From an uncultured Oscillospiraceae bacterium (GTDB lineage: Bacteria; Bacillota; Clostridia; Oscillospirales; Oscillospiraceae): DNA of 41,279 nucleotides. Shown piece by piece: positions 9,001-16,452 of the stretch (position 1 is the first letter of the stretch; every line of letters starts with the position of its first letter). Position numbers and translations under genes: made by a program. Under the pieces are notes generated by a model. That model was not told the origin of the DNA. It saw nothing but the letters and a program-made list of their open reading frames with translations, and searched no databases. Location of the stretch: the NCBI GenBank assembly GCA_934597175.1, contig CAKTQR010000019.1:1-41279 (forward strand). The letters run 5' to 3'.

Positions 9001-9564
9001 ATGGCAGACTTTGCCTCCGACGAGGGAAACAAGCGCTTTTCCGACGGCCAGCGTGTCACCGTTGCCGGTGTCGTGCAGTCGTCAAAGACCCGCACCACGA
9101 GGTCAAATACGCTCATGAGCTACATCGACCTTGAGGACGATACGGGCGCAATGGAGCTCATCGCCTTCCAAAAGGCGCTCGACACGGGCGGCGCTTATGT
9201 GCGTGACAACGCCCCGCTCGTCGTGTCCGGCCGCATCTCCGTGCGAGACGAAAAAGAGCCGCAGCTCATGGTCGATGTCATAAAGCCCATCACCGAAATT
9301 GAGAAATTAAAGGCCGAGAGCAGCCGCCCTGCGCCGGTCAAAACGCCGAGCGCCGGAGCAAAGCTGTGGGTGAAGCTTGAAAGCGAAAGTGACCCCGCCT
9401 TAAAGCGCATCGAGCTTATTTTGACGATGTTCCCCGGCACGCAGCAGATGATAATCTACTGCCAAAGGGAGAAAAAGCGCATCGGCGCGCCCTGCGTCAT
9501 CCACGAAGCCCTCGTGGACGAGCTCAAGGAAATGCTCGGCAGCGAAAATGTCGTGATAAAATAA
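6079..9564 (+). CDS. dnaE: DNA polymerase III subunit alpha (DnaE type)
   Basis: Replicative C-family DNA polymerase, 1161 residues, DnaE1-like. Domain order: N-terminal PHP domain (FVHLHVHTEFSLLDGA, about 1-200); palm with the catalytic aspartates in PDIDVDF (about 396-402) and KMDFLG (about 547-552); fingers with the YRPGPMDSIPRF segment; C-terminal helix-hairpin-helix and OB-fold (about 980-1080). The 3'-5' exonuclease of PolC is absent, and Firmicutes normally carry polC elsewhere. It starts 16 nt after whiA as the last gene of the operon and ends at a strong terminator. Confidence 0.95.
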   Translation: MSFVHLHVHTEFSLLDGACRIERLAKRIKELGQTAVAITDHGVMYGAVAFYKACLAEGIKPIIGCEVYVAPRTRFDKDHTVDAEYTHLILLCKNETGYKNLCYLVSAAFTEGFYIKPRIDWQLLHEHAEGLVCLSGCVAGAIPRMLCAGNYEQAKAKALELNELFGEGNFYLEIQDHALEIEKKAAEGLLRLHRETGIPLCVTNDAHYIKKDDAYYQDVLMCIQTGKSVADPARLKFETSEFYIKDEAQMRSLFPEYPEAADNTVRIAEMCNYDFEFGHYKLPRFKLPEGETDSFEFLKKLCDRGFAERYAADRVEVRKQLDYELSMIKQMGFVDYFLIVSDFIGYAKGQKIPVGPGRGSAAGSVVSYCLGITDVDPIKYSLFFERFLNPERVSMPDIDVDFCVNRRGEVIDYVNRKYGHDHVAQIVTFGTMAARAAIRDVGRVLDVSYADTDNVAKNVPMALGMTISEALKISKPLRELYENDETMHRLIEVAEALEGMPRHASMHAAGVVITDKPVYEYVPLSKNDESVVCQYQMTTLEELGLLKMDFLGLRNLTVLEDAAKMVREHDPDFEVDKIPENDPAVFEMLSAGRTSGVFQLESSGITAVCVGLKPKSIEDITAVIALYRPGPMDSIPRFIECSNDPKKISYKHELLRPILDVTYGCIVYQEQVIEIFRRLAGFSLGQADMIRRAMSKKKHKVIDAERVAFVHGDPERGIDGAVKRGVPEAVANSIYDEILDFASYAFNKAHAVSYAIVSYRTAYMKRRYPQQYMAALLSSVLDNSLKIAEYIAECRELGIKLLPPDVNESGADFSVVGNNIRFGMVAIKSIGRGFVNELIAERRANGLFKSFEDFCRRMSGKDLNRRAVENLIRSGAFDSFGVNRRALLQVAPVMIDSIQHEQRNNIDGQMNLFGEPDFAENESAQVKIPNVAEFSRQELMAMEKETTGLYLSGHPMDEYRDAVRRAGAVPIGAIMADFASDEGNKRFSDGQRVTVAGVVQSSKTRTTRSNTLMSYIDLEDDTGAMELIAFQKALDTGGAYVRDNAPLVVSGRISVRDEKEPQLMVDVIKPITEIEKLKAESSRPAPVKTPSAGAKLWVKLESESDPALKRIELILTMFPGTQQMIIYCQREKKRIGAPCVIHEALVDELKEMLGSENVVIK

Positions 9565-9593
9565 AAATCAGGCTCACCTGAGCCTGATTTTTT
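9565..9593 (+). terminator. dnaE operon terminator (bidirectional)
   Basis: A 12-bp perfect stem AAATCAGGCTCA / TGAGCCTGATTT (9565-9576 and 9579-9590) is followed by a T run. It starts directly after the dnaE stop and touches the end of the convergent zincin gene, so it probably serves both. Confidence 0.85.
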
Positions 9594-10077
9594 ATGTCCA
9601 TTCGCTATTAATTTCTTCTTCGTATTCGTATACTATGGCGTTTGCATACGAGGTCGCTTGGCGCTCCTCGCCGATGGGCGTGAGCTTCAGGCCGTTGAGC
9701 CACTGGTAGTAGTGCGACAGCTCGTGCGCCAGTGTGCGCAGCGTTGCGGCAATGGCTTTGTCCTTGCCCCACTTTTTCGTGAGCTTGTGAAAGTCACCGG
9801 CAGCGACCCTGATATACGGCTCTTCGGCACGGTCGTAAGGAGCTAAAAAAGTTCCCGAGACCAAGTCGCCGTCTCTTGCTTTTATGTACTCGGTCGAGCG
9901 GATGTACGCCACGACACGGATGGGGAAGTCAAACTCCCGCCGCACCCAATTTGCAAATTTCAGCATCGCCTGCCGCAGCTCGGGGTCGACACCCTTGTCG
10001 AAGCGCAGACGCAGCCCCTGCCGACACTCAATGCCGCTATAAAATTTTCGCCACTTATTAAGCTGCCACAAATGCAT
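9592..10077 (-). CDS. Putative zinc metallopeptidase-like (HExxH) protein
   Basis: Small 161-residue protein with a zincin signature, TLAHELSHYYQWLNG: His118, Glu119 and His122 would provide two zinc ligands and the catalytic glutamate. The later segment GEERQATSYANAIV (from about residue 137) resembles the glutamate ligand helix of gluzincins. It has no signal peptide or membrane segment, so it appears cytoplasmic, and its substrate is unknown. The ATG at 10077 follows GAGGAG. It lies 24 nt behind the membrane-protein gene at 10102-10638 and is probably co-transcribed with it. It resembles the SprT-like or domesticated phage-type peptidases common in Clostridia, but I cannot place it in a named family. 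Confidence 0.6.
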   Translation of the reverse strand: MHLWQLNKWRKFYSGIECRQGLRLRFDKGVDPELRQAMLKFANWVRREFDFPIRVVAYIRSTEYIKARDGDLVSGTFLAPYDRAEEPYIRVAAGDFHKLTKKWGKDKAIAATLRTLAHELSHYYQWLNGLKLTPIGEERQATSYANAIVYEYEEEINSEWT

Positions 10078-10101
10078 GGCATTGCTCCTCGCTTTTCTTC
10101 A

Positions 10102-10638
10102 TCATGTATCATCATCCCACCAGTCGGCTTGACCTTTGTAGAATCTCCAGTCGCCTTTGTCAGGTACAAACAGCAACGCATAGTGCGAATTTTCGCCGTA
10201 CCACATCGTGCCCGTATACTCCTTGTAGGGCGGGAGATTGTCACGAATGTTAGTGCCTATGGCAAACGGGATGTTCAAGTCAAATTTCTCGCCGTCATCG
10301 GCAGTTACGGAAATATACCCGCCGCCTCTGCCTCTTGCCTCGACGAAGTCTCCGTGCACCGAGCAATAGCTTTCATTATTAATGTCACAGACTACCGGTA
10401 TGGTTATGTGTATTACCCAAGCCGCCATAAAAATGACCGCAACGAAAATGCAGCCGGTCAATACGCTTACAGAATTAAGGGCGGCTTTCAGCTTCTTCTG
10501 AGTGCTTTTCCTTTTCGCATTGGAAGCTGATTTGAGATCGCTGCGGAGTGACAGCAGACCGATCAACAACACAACGGCAACGATTCCCCAGCGGGAAAAC
10601 AGCGCCGACCCGAGAATACTCACAAACTGCTGTTCCAT
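10102..10638 (-). CDS. Hypothetical two-helix membrane protein
   Basis: 178 residues, not recognised. A first membrane helix covers about residues 17-31 (WGIVAVVLLIGLLSL). A basic cytoplasmic loop with many Lys/Ser residues follows, then a second helix about 57-82 (LTGCIFVAVIFMAAWVIHITIPV). An extracytoplasmic domain of about 95 residues ends in the acidic ADWWDDDT. ATG at 10638 after GGAGG. It probably forms an operon with the downstream zincin gene. No promoter was pinned down. Confidence 0.6.
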   Translation of the reverse strand: MEQQFVSILGSALFSRWGIVAVVLLIGLLSLRSDLKSASNAKRKSTQKKLKAALNSVSVLTGCIFVAVIFMAAWVIHITIPVVCDINNESYCSVHGDFVEARGRGGGYISVTADDGEKFDLNIPFAIGTNIRDNLPPYKEYTGTMWYGENSHYALLFVPDKGDWRFYKGQADWWDDDT

Positions 10639-10701
10639 CGTCCGACCTCCTTCGCATTTTCTCCTGACACCAATTTACCAGCTTTTGTTCAAATTCGCAA
10701 G

Positions 10702-10730
10702 TGGCAATTGCGGGCGGGGTGTGGTATAAT
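10702..10730 (+). promoter_or_regulatory. Putative tex promoter (extended -10)
   Basis: TGGTATAAT, an extended -10 with its hexamer at 10725-10730, lies 28 nt before the tex start codon. The -35 (TGGCAA, 10702-10707) is weak, as is common with extended -10 promoters. Confidence 0.5.
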
Positions 10731-10758
10731 CGGGGTTACTCACAGAAAGGATCAGCAT

Positions 10759-12921
10759 ATGGACGACATTATAAGAATTCTTGCCGAGGAGCTCGGCAAA
10801 AAGCCCGAGCACATCGAAAACGTAATAAAGCTCATCGACGAGGGCAACACCATCCCCTTTATCGCACGCTACCGCAAGGAGCTGCACGGTGCGATGGACG
10901 ACACATCGCTGCGCACGCTCGAAAAGCGCCTTGCGTATCTGCGTGGCCTTGCCGAGCGGAGGGAGACGGTCAAGGCCGCCATCGCCGAGCAGGGCAAGCT
11001 CACCGAGGAACTTAAAAAGGCGATTGATGCCGCCTCGACCTTAGTCGAGGTCGAGGACCTGTACGCCCCGTTTAAGCAGAAGCGCCGCACGAGAGCGACC
11101 ATCGCAAAGGAAAAGGGGCTTGAGCCGCTGGCGGATATCCTCTTTGCCCAGCACCGTGACGGCCCTGTGCCCATCGAGGAGGCGGCGAAGTTCGTTGACC
11201 CGGAAAAGGGCGTCGATACCGCCGAGGCTGCCCTCGCCGGTGCGAGCGACATCCTCGCCGAGCGGATAAGCGACGATGCCGCCGTGCGCAAGAGCCTGCG
11301 TGCGTTTATAAAGTCAAACGGCTTTATCGAGTGCCGTGCCGCCACAGAGGACGACTCCGTGTACAGCCAGTATTACGAATTTTCGCAGCGCATCGGCAGG
11401 ATGCAGGGTCACCAGACCCTTGCTGTCAACCGCGGTGAAAAGGAGAAGCTTTTAAAGGTCTCGGTCGTGCTCGACAAGGACGCAGCGCTCGTCGTTCTGC
11501 GCCGTGCCGTATTCAAAGGGCCGAGCCCCTCGTTGGAGTTTATAAAGTCTGTGTGCGAGGACGCATACACAAGGCTCATTTTTCCGTCGCTTGAGCGTGA
11601 GATACGCTCCGAGCTCACAGACACCGCCGCCGAGGGCGCTATCGGCCAGTTTGCACTGAACCTGCGTCCGCTGCTCATGCAGCCGCCCGTGAAGGGCAAG
11701 GTCACCATGGGTCTCGATCCGGGCTACCGCATGGGCTGCAAGGTCGCCGTCGTCGACGCAACGGGTAAGGTGCTCGACACCGCCGTCGTGTACCCGACCT
11801 TCAGTGACACCAAAAAGGAGGATGCCATCCGCACGCTGTCCCGGCTCATCCGCAGGCACAATGTTGTGAACATCGCCATCGGCAACGGCACGGCCTCCCG
11901 TGAGACCGAGCAGATGACCGTTGAGCTTATACGCCGTGAAAAGGAGGCGGGGCACGAGCTTGCATACATGATAGTCTCCGAGGCCGGAGCGTCGGTGTAC
12001 TCGGCAAGCGAGCTTGCGGCGGCAGAGTTCCCGCAGTTTGATGTCAATCTGCGCTCTGCCGTGTCGATAGCCCGCAGACTGCAAGACCCGCTGGCGGAGC
12101 TTGTGAAAATTGACCCCAAGGCGATCGGCGTGGGGCAGTATCAGCACGACATGCCGCCCAAGCGGCTGGACGAGGCGCTCAACGCCGTTGTCGAGGACTG
12201 CGTCAACAGCGTCGGCGTGGATGTCAACACCGCATCGCCCTCGCTTTTGCAGCGTGTCTCGGGTCTCACGAGCGCCACGGCGAAGAACATCGTTGCCTAC
12301 CGTGAGGAAAACGGCGCATTCACCTCCCGCAGCCAAATTAAGAAGGTGCCCAAGCTCGGGCCAAAGGCATATCAGCAGTGCGCAGGCTTCCTGCGAGTTC
12401 CCGAGAGCAGGGCGGTGCTGGATAACACCGCCGTGCACCCCGAGTCCTACGCTGCCGCAGAGACGCTGCTGGCGCTCACGGGGCACAGCATGGCCGATGT
12501 CAAAAACTCGGCGCTTGCCGATCTCCCTGCAAAGCTCAAGACCTACGGCGAGGAGGCTGCCGCAGCCATGGCGGGCATAGGTGTCCCGACCCTGCGTGAT
12601 GTCGTCTCCGAGCTTTTAAAGCCCGGCAGAGATATCCGTGACGACCTGCCCAAGCCCATACTCCGCACGGATGTCATGGAGCTTAGTGACCTCAAGCCCG
12701 GCATGAAGCTCACCGGCACGGTGCGCAATGTCATCGACTTCGGCGTGTTTGTGGATATCGGCGTTCACCAGGACGGGCTCGTGCACATTTCGCAGGTGTG
12801 CAATAAGTTTATAAAGCACCCGTCCGAGGTCGTCTCCGTCGGTGATATCGTCGATGTCGTCGTTTTGGATGTCGACGAGAAGAAAAAGCGCATCTCCCTG
12901 TCGATGAAGCAGGCAAAATGA
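10759..12921 (+). CDS. tex: Transcription accessory protein Tex (S1 RNA-binding)
   Basis: A 720-residue Tex-family RNA-binding protein with the usual domain order. An N-terminal helical Tex domain (IPFIARYRKELHGAMDD at about residues 33-49) is followed by a YqgF/RNase H-like domain starting at MGLDPGYRMGCKVAVVDATG (about residue 317). Helix-hairpin-helix modules come next (VNTASPSLLQRVSGL), then a C-terminal S1 domain (GMKLTGTVRNVIDFGVFVDIG). Tex binds nucleic acids and affects transcription and translation. The ATG at 10759 follows AAAGGA; the open frame extends to 10708 but runs through the promoter. Confidence 0.95.
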   Translation: MDDIIRILAEELGKKPEHIENVIKLIDEGNTIPFIARYRKELHGAMDDTSLRTLEKRLAYLRGLAERRETVKAAIAEQGKLTEELKKAIDAASTLVEVEDLYAPFKQKRRTRATIAKEKGLEPLADILFAQHRDGPVPIEEAAKFVDPEKGVDTAEAALAGASDILAERISDDAAVRKSLRAFIKSNGFIECRAATEDDSVYSQYYEFSQRIGRMQGHQTLAVNRGEKEKLLKVSVVLDKDAALVVLRRAVFKGPSPSLEFIKSVCEDAYTRLIFPSLEREIRSELTDTAAEGAIGQFALNLRPLLMQPPVKGKVTMGLDPGYRMGCKVAVVDATGKVLDTAVVYPTFSDTKKEDAIRTLSRLIRRHNVVNIAIGNGTASRETEQMTVELIRREKEAGHELAYMIVSEAGASVYSASELAAAEFPQFDVNLRSAVSIARRLQDPLAELVKIDPKAIGVGQYQHDMPPKRLDEALNAVVEDCVNSVGVDVNTASPSLLQRVSGLTSATAKNIVAYREENGAFTSRSQIKKVPKLGPKAYQQCAGFLRVPESRAVLDNTAVHPESYAAAETLLALTGHSMADVKNSALADLPAKLKTYGEEAAAAMAGIGVPTLRDVVSELLKPGRDIRDDLPKPILRTDVMELSDLKPGMKLTGTVRNVIDFGVFVDIGVHQDGLVHISQVCNKFIKHPSEVVSVGDIVDVVVLDVDEKKKRISLSMKQAK

Positions 12922-12954
12922 CGGGCAGGTATATTAAACATTCCAAAAAAGCCG

Positions 12955-12983
12955 TTGAAAAATTAACAATTTGGGCATATACT
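12955..12983 (+). promoter_or_regulatory. Putative promoter of the 13025 LysR gene
   Basis: TTGAAA (12955-12960), a 17-bp spacer and TATACT (12978-12983) lie between tex and the LysR-type gene. Confidence 0.6.
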
Positions 12984-13024
12984 TAAACCTGTACGCAAAG
13001 AAAAAATTACAGGAGGTGTTGCTC

Positions 13025-13879
13025 ATGGATGATACGAAGCTCAGAGCGCTGATGGCATCGGTGCGCTGCGGCAGCTTCAGCAAGGCGGCGGAGCAGCTCG
13101 ACTACTCCCAGTCGGGGCTGACGCACATGATGGATAAGCTCGAGGCCGAGCTCGGCTGTACGCTTTTGGAGCGTGGCTACCAGGGCGTGCGGCTCACGCC
13201 GGAGGGCAAGGCGCTGTATCCGAAGATAGAGGATGTCGTTTCCGCATCAAATGCACTGTATGCCGCCGTGGTCGAGATCAATGAGCAGACGCCGCAGCAG
13301 ATAAAGATAGCCGCATTTTCGAGCATTTCCCGCACCATTTTGCCCGAGGTGCTCAGCAAATTCAAAAAGGCGTATCCGAACATCACCGTCGATGTCATCG
13401 TCGGCGGCCGTGACCTTGACCGCAGACTGTTAAGCGGCGAGGTGCAGCTTGCGTTCATGGACAGCCACGGCGCACAGGGCTTTGATTGGATACCGCTGTT
13501 TTCAAGCCCGCTGGTCGCGGTGTTCCCCAAGGACGACAGTCGTGACGGCGCAAGACCCGTCGATATCCACGAGCTTTTCGGCGAGACCTTTATCTCCTCG
13601 CCCGAGCAGTATGTCGAGCTCATTTTCCCCGAGGTCACGAGCCACAAGCGCCTGATGATAGACGCCTCCGACGATGCGACGATAATCTCGATGGTCGCCT
13701 CCGGACTCGGCGTTTCGGTGCTGTCGGAGCTTTCGCTGCGTGGCTACGAGCAGAGCGTCAAGACCGCTCCGCTCAAGACACCCGTCGGCTGCGAGCTCGG
13801 CATTGCGACCCGCTCGGTCAAAAACCTTACACCGGCGGCAAAGTCCTTTGTGACCTTTGCCAAAAAGCTGAAATACTGA
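13025..13879 (+). CDS. LysR-family transcriptional regulator
   Basis: 284 residues. An N-terminal winged helix-turn-helix (CGSFSKAAEQLDYSQSGLTHMMDKLEAELG, about residues 14-43) is followed by LTPEGKAL and a LysR substrate-binding domain (from about residue 85). The ATG at 13025 has AGGAGG upstream. It precedes brnQ on the same strand, with a palindrome of LysR type (T-N11-A) between them at 13886-13914. It may therefore control branched-chain amino acid uptake, but the ligand is not known. Confidence 0.85.
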   Translation: MDDTKLRALMASVRCGSFSKAAEQLDYSQSGLTHMMDKLEAELGCTLLERGYQGVRLTPEGKALYPKIEDVVSASNALYAAVVEINEQTPQQIKIAAFSSISRTILPEVLSKFKKAYPNITVDVIVGGRDLDRRLLSGEVQLAFMDSHGAQGFDWIPLFSSPLVAVFPKDDSRDGARPVDIHELFGETFISSPEQYVELIFPEVTSHKRLMIDASDDATIISMVASGLGVSVLSELSLRGYEQSVKTAPLKTPVGCELGIATRSVKNLTPAAKSFVTFAKKLKY

Positions 13880-13885
13880 AAAATA

Positions 13886-13914
13886 ACCAGGTATGAGCAA
13901 AACTTATACCTGGT
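13886..13914 (+). promoter_or_regulatory. Candidate LysR-type operator before brnQ
   Basis: Perfect 9-bp arms ACCAGGTAT and ATACCTGGT are separated by exactly 11 nt, giving the T-N11-A layout of LysR-type binding sites. The site sits 7 nt after the LysR stop and 130 nt before brnQ. The alternative, a terminator hairpin, is weaker because the loop is long and no clean U run follows. Confidence 0.5.
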
Positions 13915-14044
13915 ATTCAATTTTGGTGGATGCCCGACTTGCGAATAGGGTTATTATAAGACCGGGTAACTAAAACCGTCATATCCATGCTACAATCATT
14001 CATATGCACTAACACACAAAATAGAGATAGGAAATGATTTTAGC

Positions 14045-15361
14045 ATGAACAATTTGAACAAAAAGAAACTTGTGACCGACAGCATCGTGGTCGGCTTTGC
14101 GCTGTTTGCGATGTTCTTCGGTGCGGGCAATGTCGTGTTCCCGCCGCACCTCGGAATGCACGCAGGCGAGCAGTGGGCAAACGGATTTTTATTCTACTTC
14201 ATCGCCGACATCGGCCTTGCGCTCGTTGCGATGTTCGCCATCCTGCACGCAGGCGGCGCTGACCACATCACCGGTCGCATCGGCCATGTCGCATCGAATG
14301 TCCTCATGTGCGCAGTGATCCTGTGCATCGGGCCTATGGTCGCCATCCCCAGAACGGCAGCGACGACTTTGGAAATGAGCATCACCCCGTTTTTCAGCGG
14401 CATGTCGCCCGTGGTGTTCTCCGTCATCTTCTTTGCCGTCATCCTGCTTCTTAGCATCAAGCAGTCGGCAGTCGTCGACATTGTCGGCAAGGTGCTCACC
14501 CCGGCGCTGCTCATCGGGCTGCTCGTCCTCATCGTCAAGGGCTTCGTTTCGCCCATCGGTGCTATCGTTGACACCGGCGTGAGCGCATCCGAGGTCACCG
14601 TCAACGGCATCAAGTCCGGCTATCAGACGATGGATGTCCTCGCCGCCATGGCGTTCGGCATCATCATTCTCAGCAGCGCCGACGAAAAGGGCTATACCGA
14701 CAGCAAGTCGGCAGCCAAAATGATCGGCATAGCCGCCGCACTGTCGGGAGTGCTGCTCATGATAGTTTACTTCGGTCTTACCTACCTTGGCGCTACCGCA
14801 GTTACCGTGTTTCCGGCGGATATCAGCCGTGCAAACCTCGTCATCGGCATCGTCGAGCTGCTGCTCGGCAAGGCGGGACTTGTCATCTTCGCCGTCGTCG
14901 TTGCGCTTGCATGCATCACCACCGCAGTTGCGCTCGTTTCTTCGGCGGCAAGCTTCTTTGCAAAGCTTGCAAACAACAAGATAAGCTACGGCGTGTTCGT
15001 CGTCGTCATCTGCGTGTCGTCGGCCGTCATCTCAAACCTCGGCCTTGACATGATCATCTCCATCGCAACGCCGGTGCTGGATATCGTGTACCCGCCCATG
15101 CTGGTGCTTATCCTGCTGTCGTGGTTTGGCGATAAGCTGCACAAGAGCGTGTATGTCTCCTCGGTCGCAGGTGCGCTCATCACAAGCGTGCTGTCGACGG
15201 CATCGCTCTACGGGATGAATGTCCCTGTTGTTGACAGCCTGCCGCTTGCCCCGCTCGGCCTCGGCTGGGTCGTCCCCGCCGCCGTGTTCGCACTGGCAGC
15301 CTATGCCGCCTCCGAGGTCAAGATCCAAAGCGCCCAAACTGCAAACGCACACAACTCATAA
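14045..15361 (+). CDS. brnQ: Branched-chain amino acid transport carrier BrnQ
   Basis: LIVCS-family integral membrane symporter for leucine, isoleucine and valine, 438 residues and about 12 transmembrane helices. The family N-terminus is clear: DSIVVGFALFAMFFGAGNVVFPPHLG. The frame is hydrophobic throughout, with short loops (for example IKQSAVVDIVGKVLTPALL). ATG at 14045 after AGGAAATG. It lies 165 nt downstream of a LysR-type gene with a candidate operator between them and ends at a strong terminator. Confidence 0.93.
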   Translation: MNNLNKKKLVTDSIVVGFALFAMFFGAGNVVFPPHLGMHAGEQWANGFLFYFIADIGLALVAMFAILHAGGADHITGRIGHVASNVLMCAVILCIGPMVAIPRTAATTLEMSITPFFSGMSPVVFSVIFFAVILLLSIKQSAVVDIVGKVLTPALLIGLLVLIVKGFVSPIGAIVDTGVSASEVTVNGIKSGYQTMDVLAAMAFGIIILSSADEKGYTDSKSAAKMIGIAAALSGVLLMIVYFGLTYLGATAVTVFPADISRANLVIGIVELLLGKAGLVIFAVVVALACITTAVALVSSAASFFAKLANNKISYGVFVVVICVSSAVISNLGLDMIISIATPVLDIVYPPMLVLILLSWFGDKLHKSVYVSSVAGALITSVLSTASLYGMNVPVVDSLPLAPLGLGWVVPAAVFALAAYAASEVKIQSAQTANAHNS

Positions 15362-15366
15362 ATAAG

Positions 15367-15394
15367 AAAAAGCACCCCTCGGGGTGCTTTTTTT
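15367..15394 (+). terminator. brnQ / truA bidirectional terminator
   Basis: The stem AAAAAGCACCCC / GGGGTGCTTTTT is followed by a T run, located directly after the brnQ stop. The convergent truA stop lies at its edge, so it should end both transcripts. Confidence 0.85.
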
Positions 15395-16130
15395 AGTATC
15401 GAACTTCTTCTAAACACAAACCCTTTGCCGGTGCGGTCGGACCGGCGTTTTGGCGGTCGAGGGAGGCAAGAATGTCGGGGATGGCATCGGGCGATAAGCT
15501 GCCACGGCCGACCTCAAGCACCGTGCCGACTATGATGCGCACCATGTTGTACAAAAACCCGTCGCCGGAAACGGTGAAGCGCAGCTCGTCCCCGAGTCGC
15601 TCAATGCGCAGCCCGTCAATGCGCCGGACGGCGGAGCGCTTCATGTGCTTTAGCGAGCAAAACGCCGAAAAATCATGGCTGCCGGTAAAATGCCCGGCGG
15701 CCTTTTGCATCGCTGCAAGGTCGAGCGGGTCTGTCACCGTGTACAGATATTTGCGCTCGAAAACATTCGGGCGGTCACTGTTCCACACACGGTAGACATA
15801 GGTCTTGCCTACGCAGGAAAGCCGTGCGTGGAAGCGTGGCTCGGCAATATCGGCAGACACTGCGCCGATATCCTCCGGCAGCACGCCCCGCAGCCTTTTA
15901 AGAATCTCCTCCGGCGGCATTTTTGTCACTGCACGGAACGATGCTACCTGCATTTTTGCGTGCGCTCCGGCATCCGTCCTGCCCGAGCCGCTTATCTCGA
16001 TAGGCTCGCCAAGTATGCCACTCAAGGCATTTTCGAGCCTTGCCTGTATGGTGTTTTCGGTGTTGCCCTGCTTCTGCCAGCCCTTGTAGCGGCTTCCGTC
16101 GTAGCAGACAACGAGCTTAAAGTTCGGCAT
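15393..16130 (-). CDS. truA: tRNA pseudouridine(38-40) synthase TruA
   Basis: Cytoplasmic enzyme that isomerises uridines 38-40 in the anticodon arm of tRNAs. The protein has 245 residues, the normal length. It has the N-terminal VCYDGSRYKGWQKQ motif and the catalytic aspartate in GSGRTDAGAHA (about residues 48-58). The C-terminal RNA-binding part contains FLYNMVRIIVGTVLEVG. ATG at 16130 with GGAGG upstream. A TAAAAT hexamer at 16154-16159 on the minus strand may be its -10. It is the last gene of the minus-strand set below the small ORF terminator. Confidence 0.95.
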   Translation of the reverse strand: MPNFKLVVCYDGSRYKGWQKQGNTENTIQARLENALSGILGEPIEISGSGRTDAGAHAKMQVASFRAVTKMPPEEILKRLRGVLPEDIGAVSADIAEPRFHARLSCVGKTYVYRVWNSDRPNVFERKYLYTVTDPLDLAAMQKAAGHFTGSHDFSAFCSLKHMKRSAVRRIDGLRIERLGDELRFTVSGDGFLYNMVRIIVGTVLEVGRGSLSPDAIPDILASLDRQNAGPTAPAKGLCLEEVRY

Positions 16131-16174
16131 GCCGACCTCCCGTTTTTGCAGCTATTTTACCATACTGCACATAT

Positions 16175-16214
16175 AAAAACAACCGCTTGGATTATGTCCG
16201 AGCGGTTGTTTTTG
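16175..16214 (-). terminator. Terminator of the 31-codon gene
   Basis: A long stem AAAACAACCGCT / AGCGGTTGTTTT (extended inside by GGA / TCC) ends in U runs on either strand. It lies 16 nt past the stop of the 16230-16325 ORF and separates that gene from truA. Confidence 0.8.
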
Positions 16215-16229
16215 TTTTTCCGGGATTGA

Positions 16230-16325
16230 TCAGAAGATGATCTTCAGAAGAATCCAGAAAAATGTGAGCTTGCCAAATTTAGCAAACTGCTCATCGTAGT
16301 CGTCCAGAATAACGTAATTAGGCAT
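16230..16325 (-). CDS. Small peptide, 31 residues, C-terminal hydrophobic segment
   Basis: A short frame with ATG at 16325 and TGA at 16230-16232. The N-terminal half is acidic and polar (MPNYVILDDYDEQFAKFG). The C-terminal half is a hydrophobic stretch ending in IILK-type residues (LTFFWILLKIIF). AAAGGAG (complement of about 16336-16342) lies 10 nt upstream, and a strong terminator follows, so this is a complete transcription unit. A stem-loop (16357-16373, GGGCTG / CAGCCC) precedes it. Not recognised. It could be a small membrane peptide, a leader peptide or a toxin-like peptide. Confidence 0.5.
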   Translation of the reverse strand: MPNYVILDDYDEQFAKFGKLTFFWILLKIIF

Positions 16326-16356
16326 GTTCCATATTCTCCTTTCAAATGTTTCCCGA

Positions 16357-16373
16357 GGGCTGACAAGCAGCCC
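16357..16373 (-). other. Stem-loop upstream of the small peptide gene
   Basis: A GGGCTG / CAGCCC stem with a 5-nt loop lies between the PhzF-like gene and the small ORF. It has no U run. It may be a partial terminator for the upstream gene or part of the small-ORF leader. Confidence 0.35.
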
Positions 16374-16452
16374 GTCTACGCATAAGGACGGAAAAAACTT
16401 CATGATATTGCGTGAGCCTTAGATTTTTTTTTCAAAGAAAAGTATGATTTCT

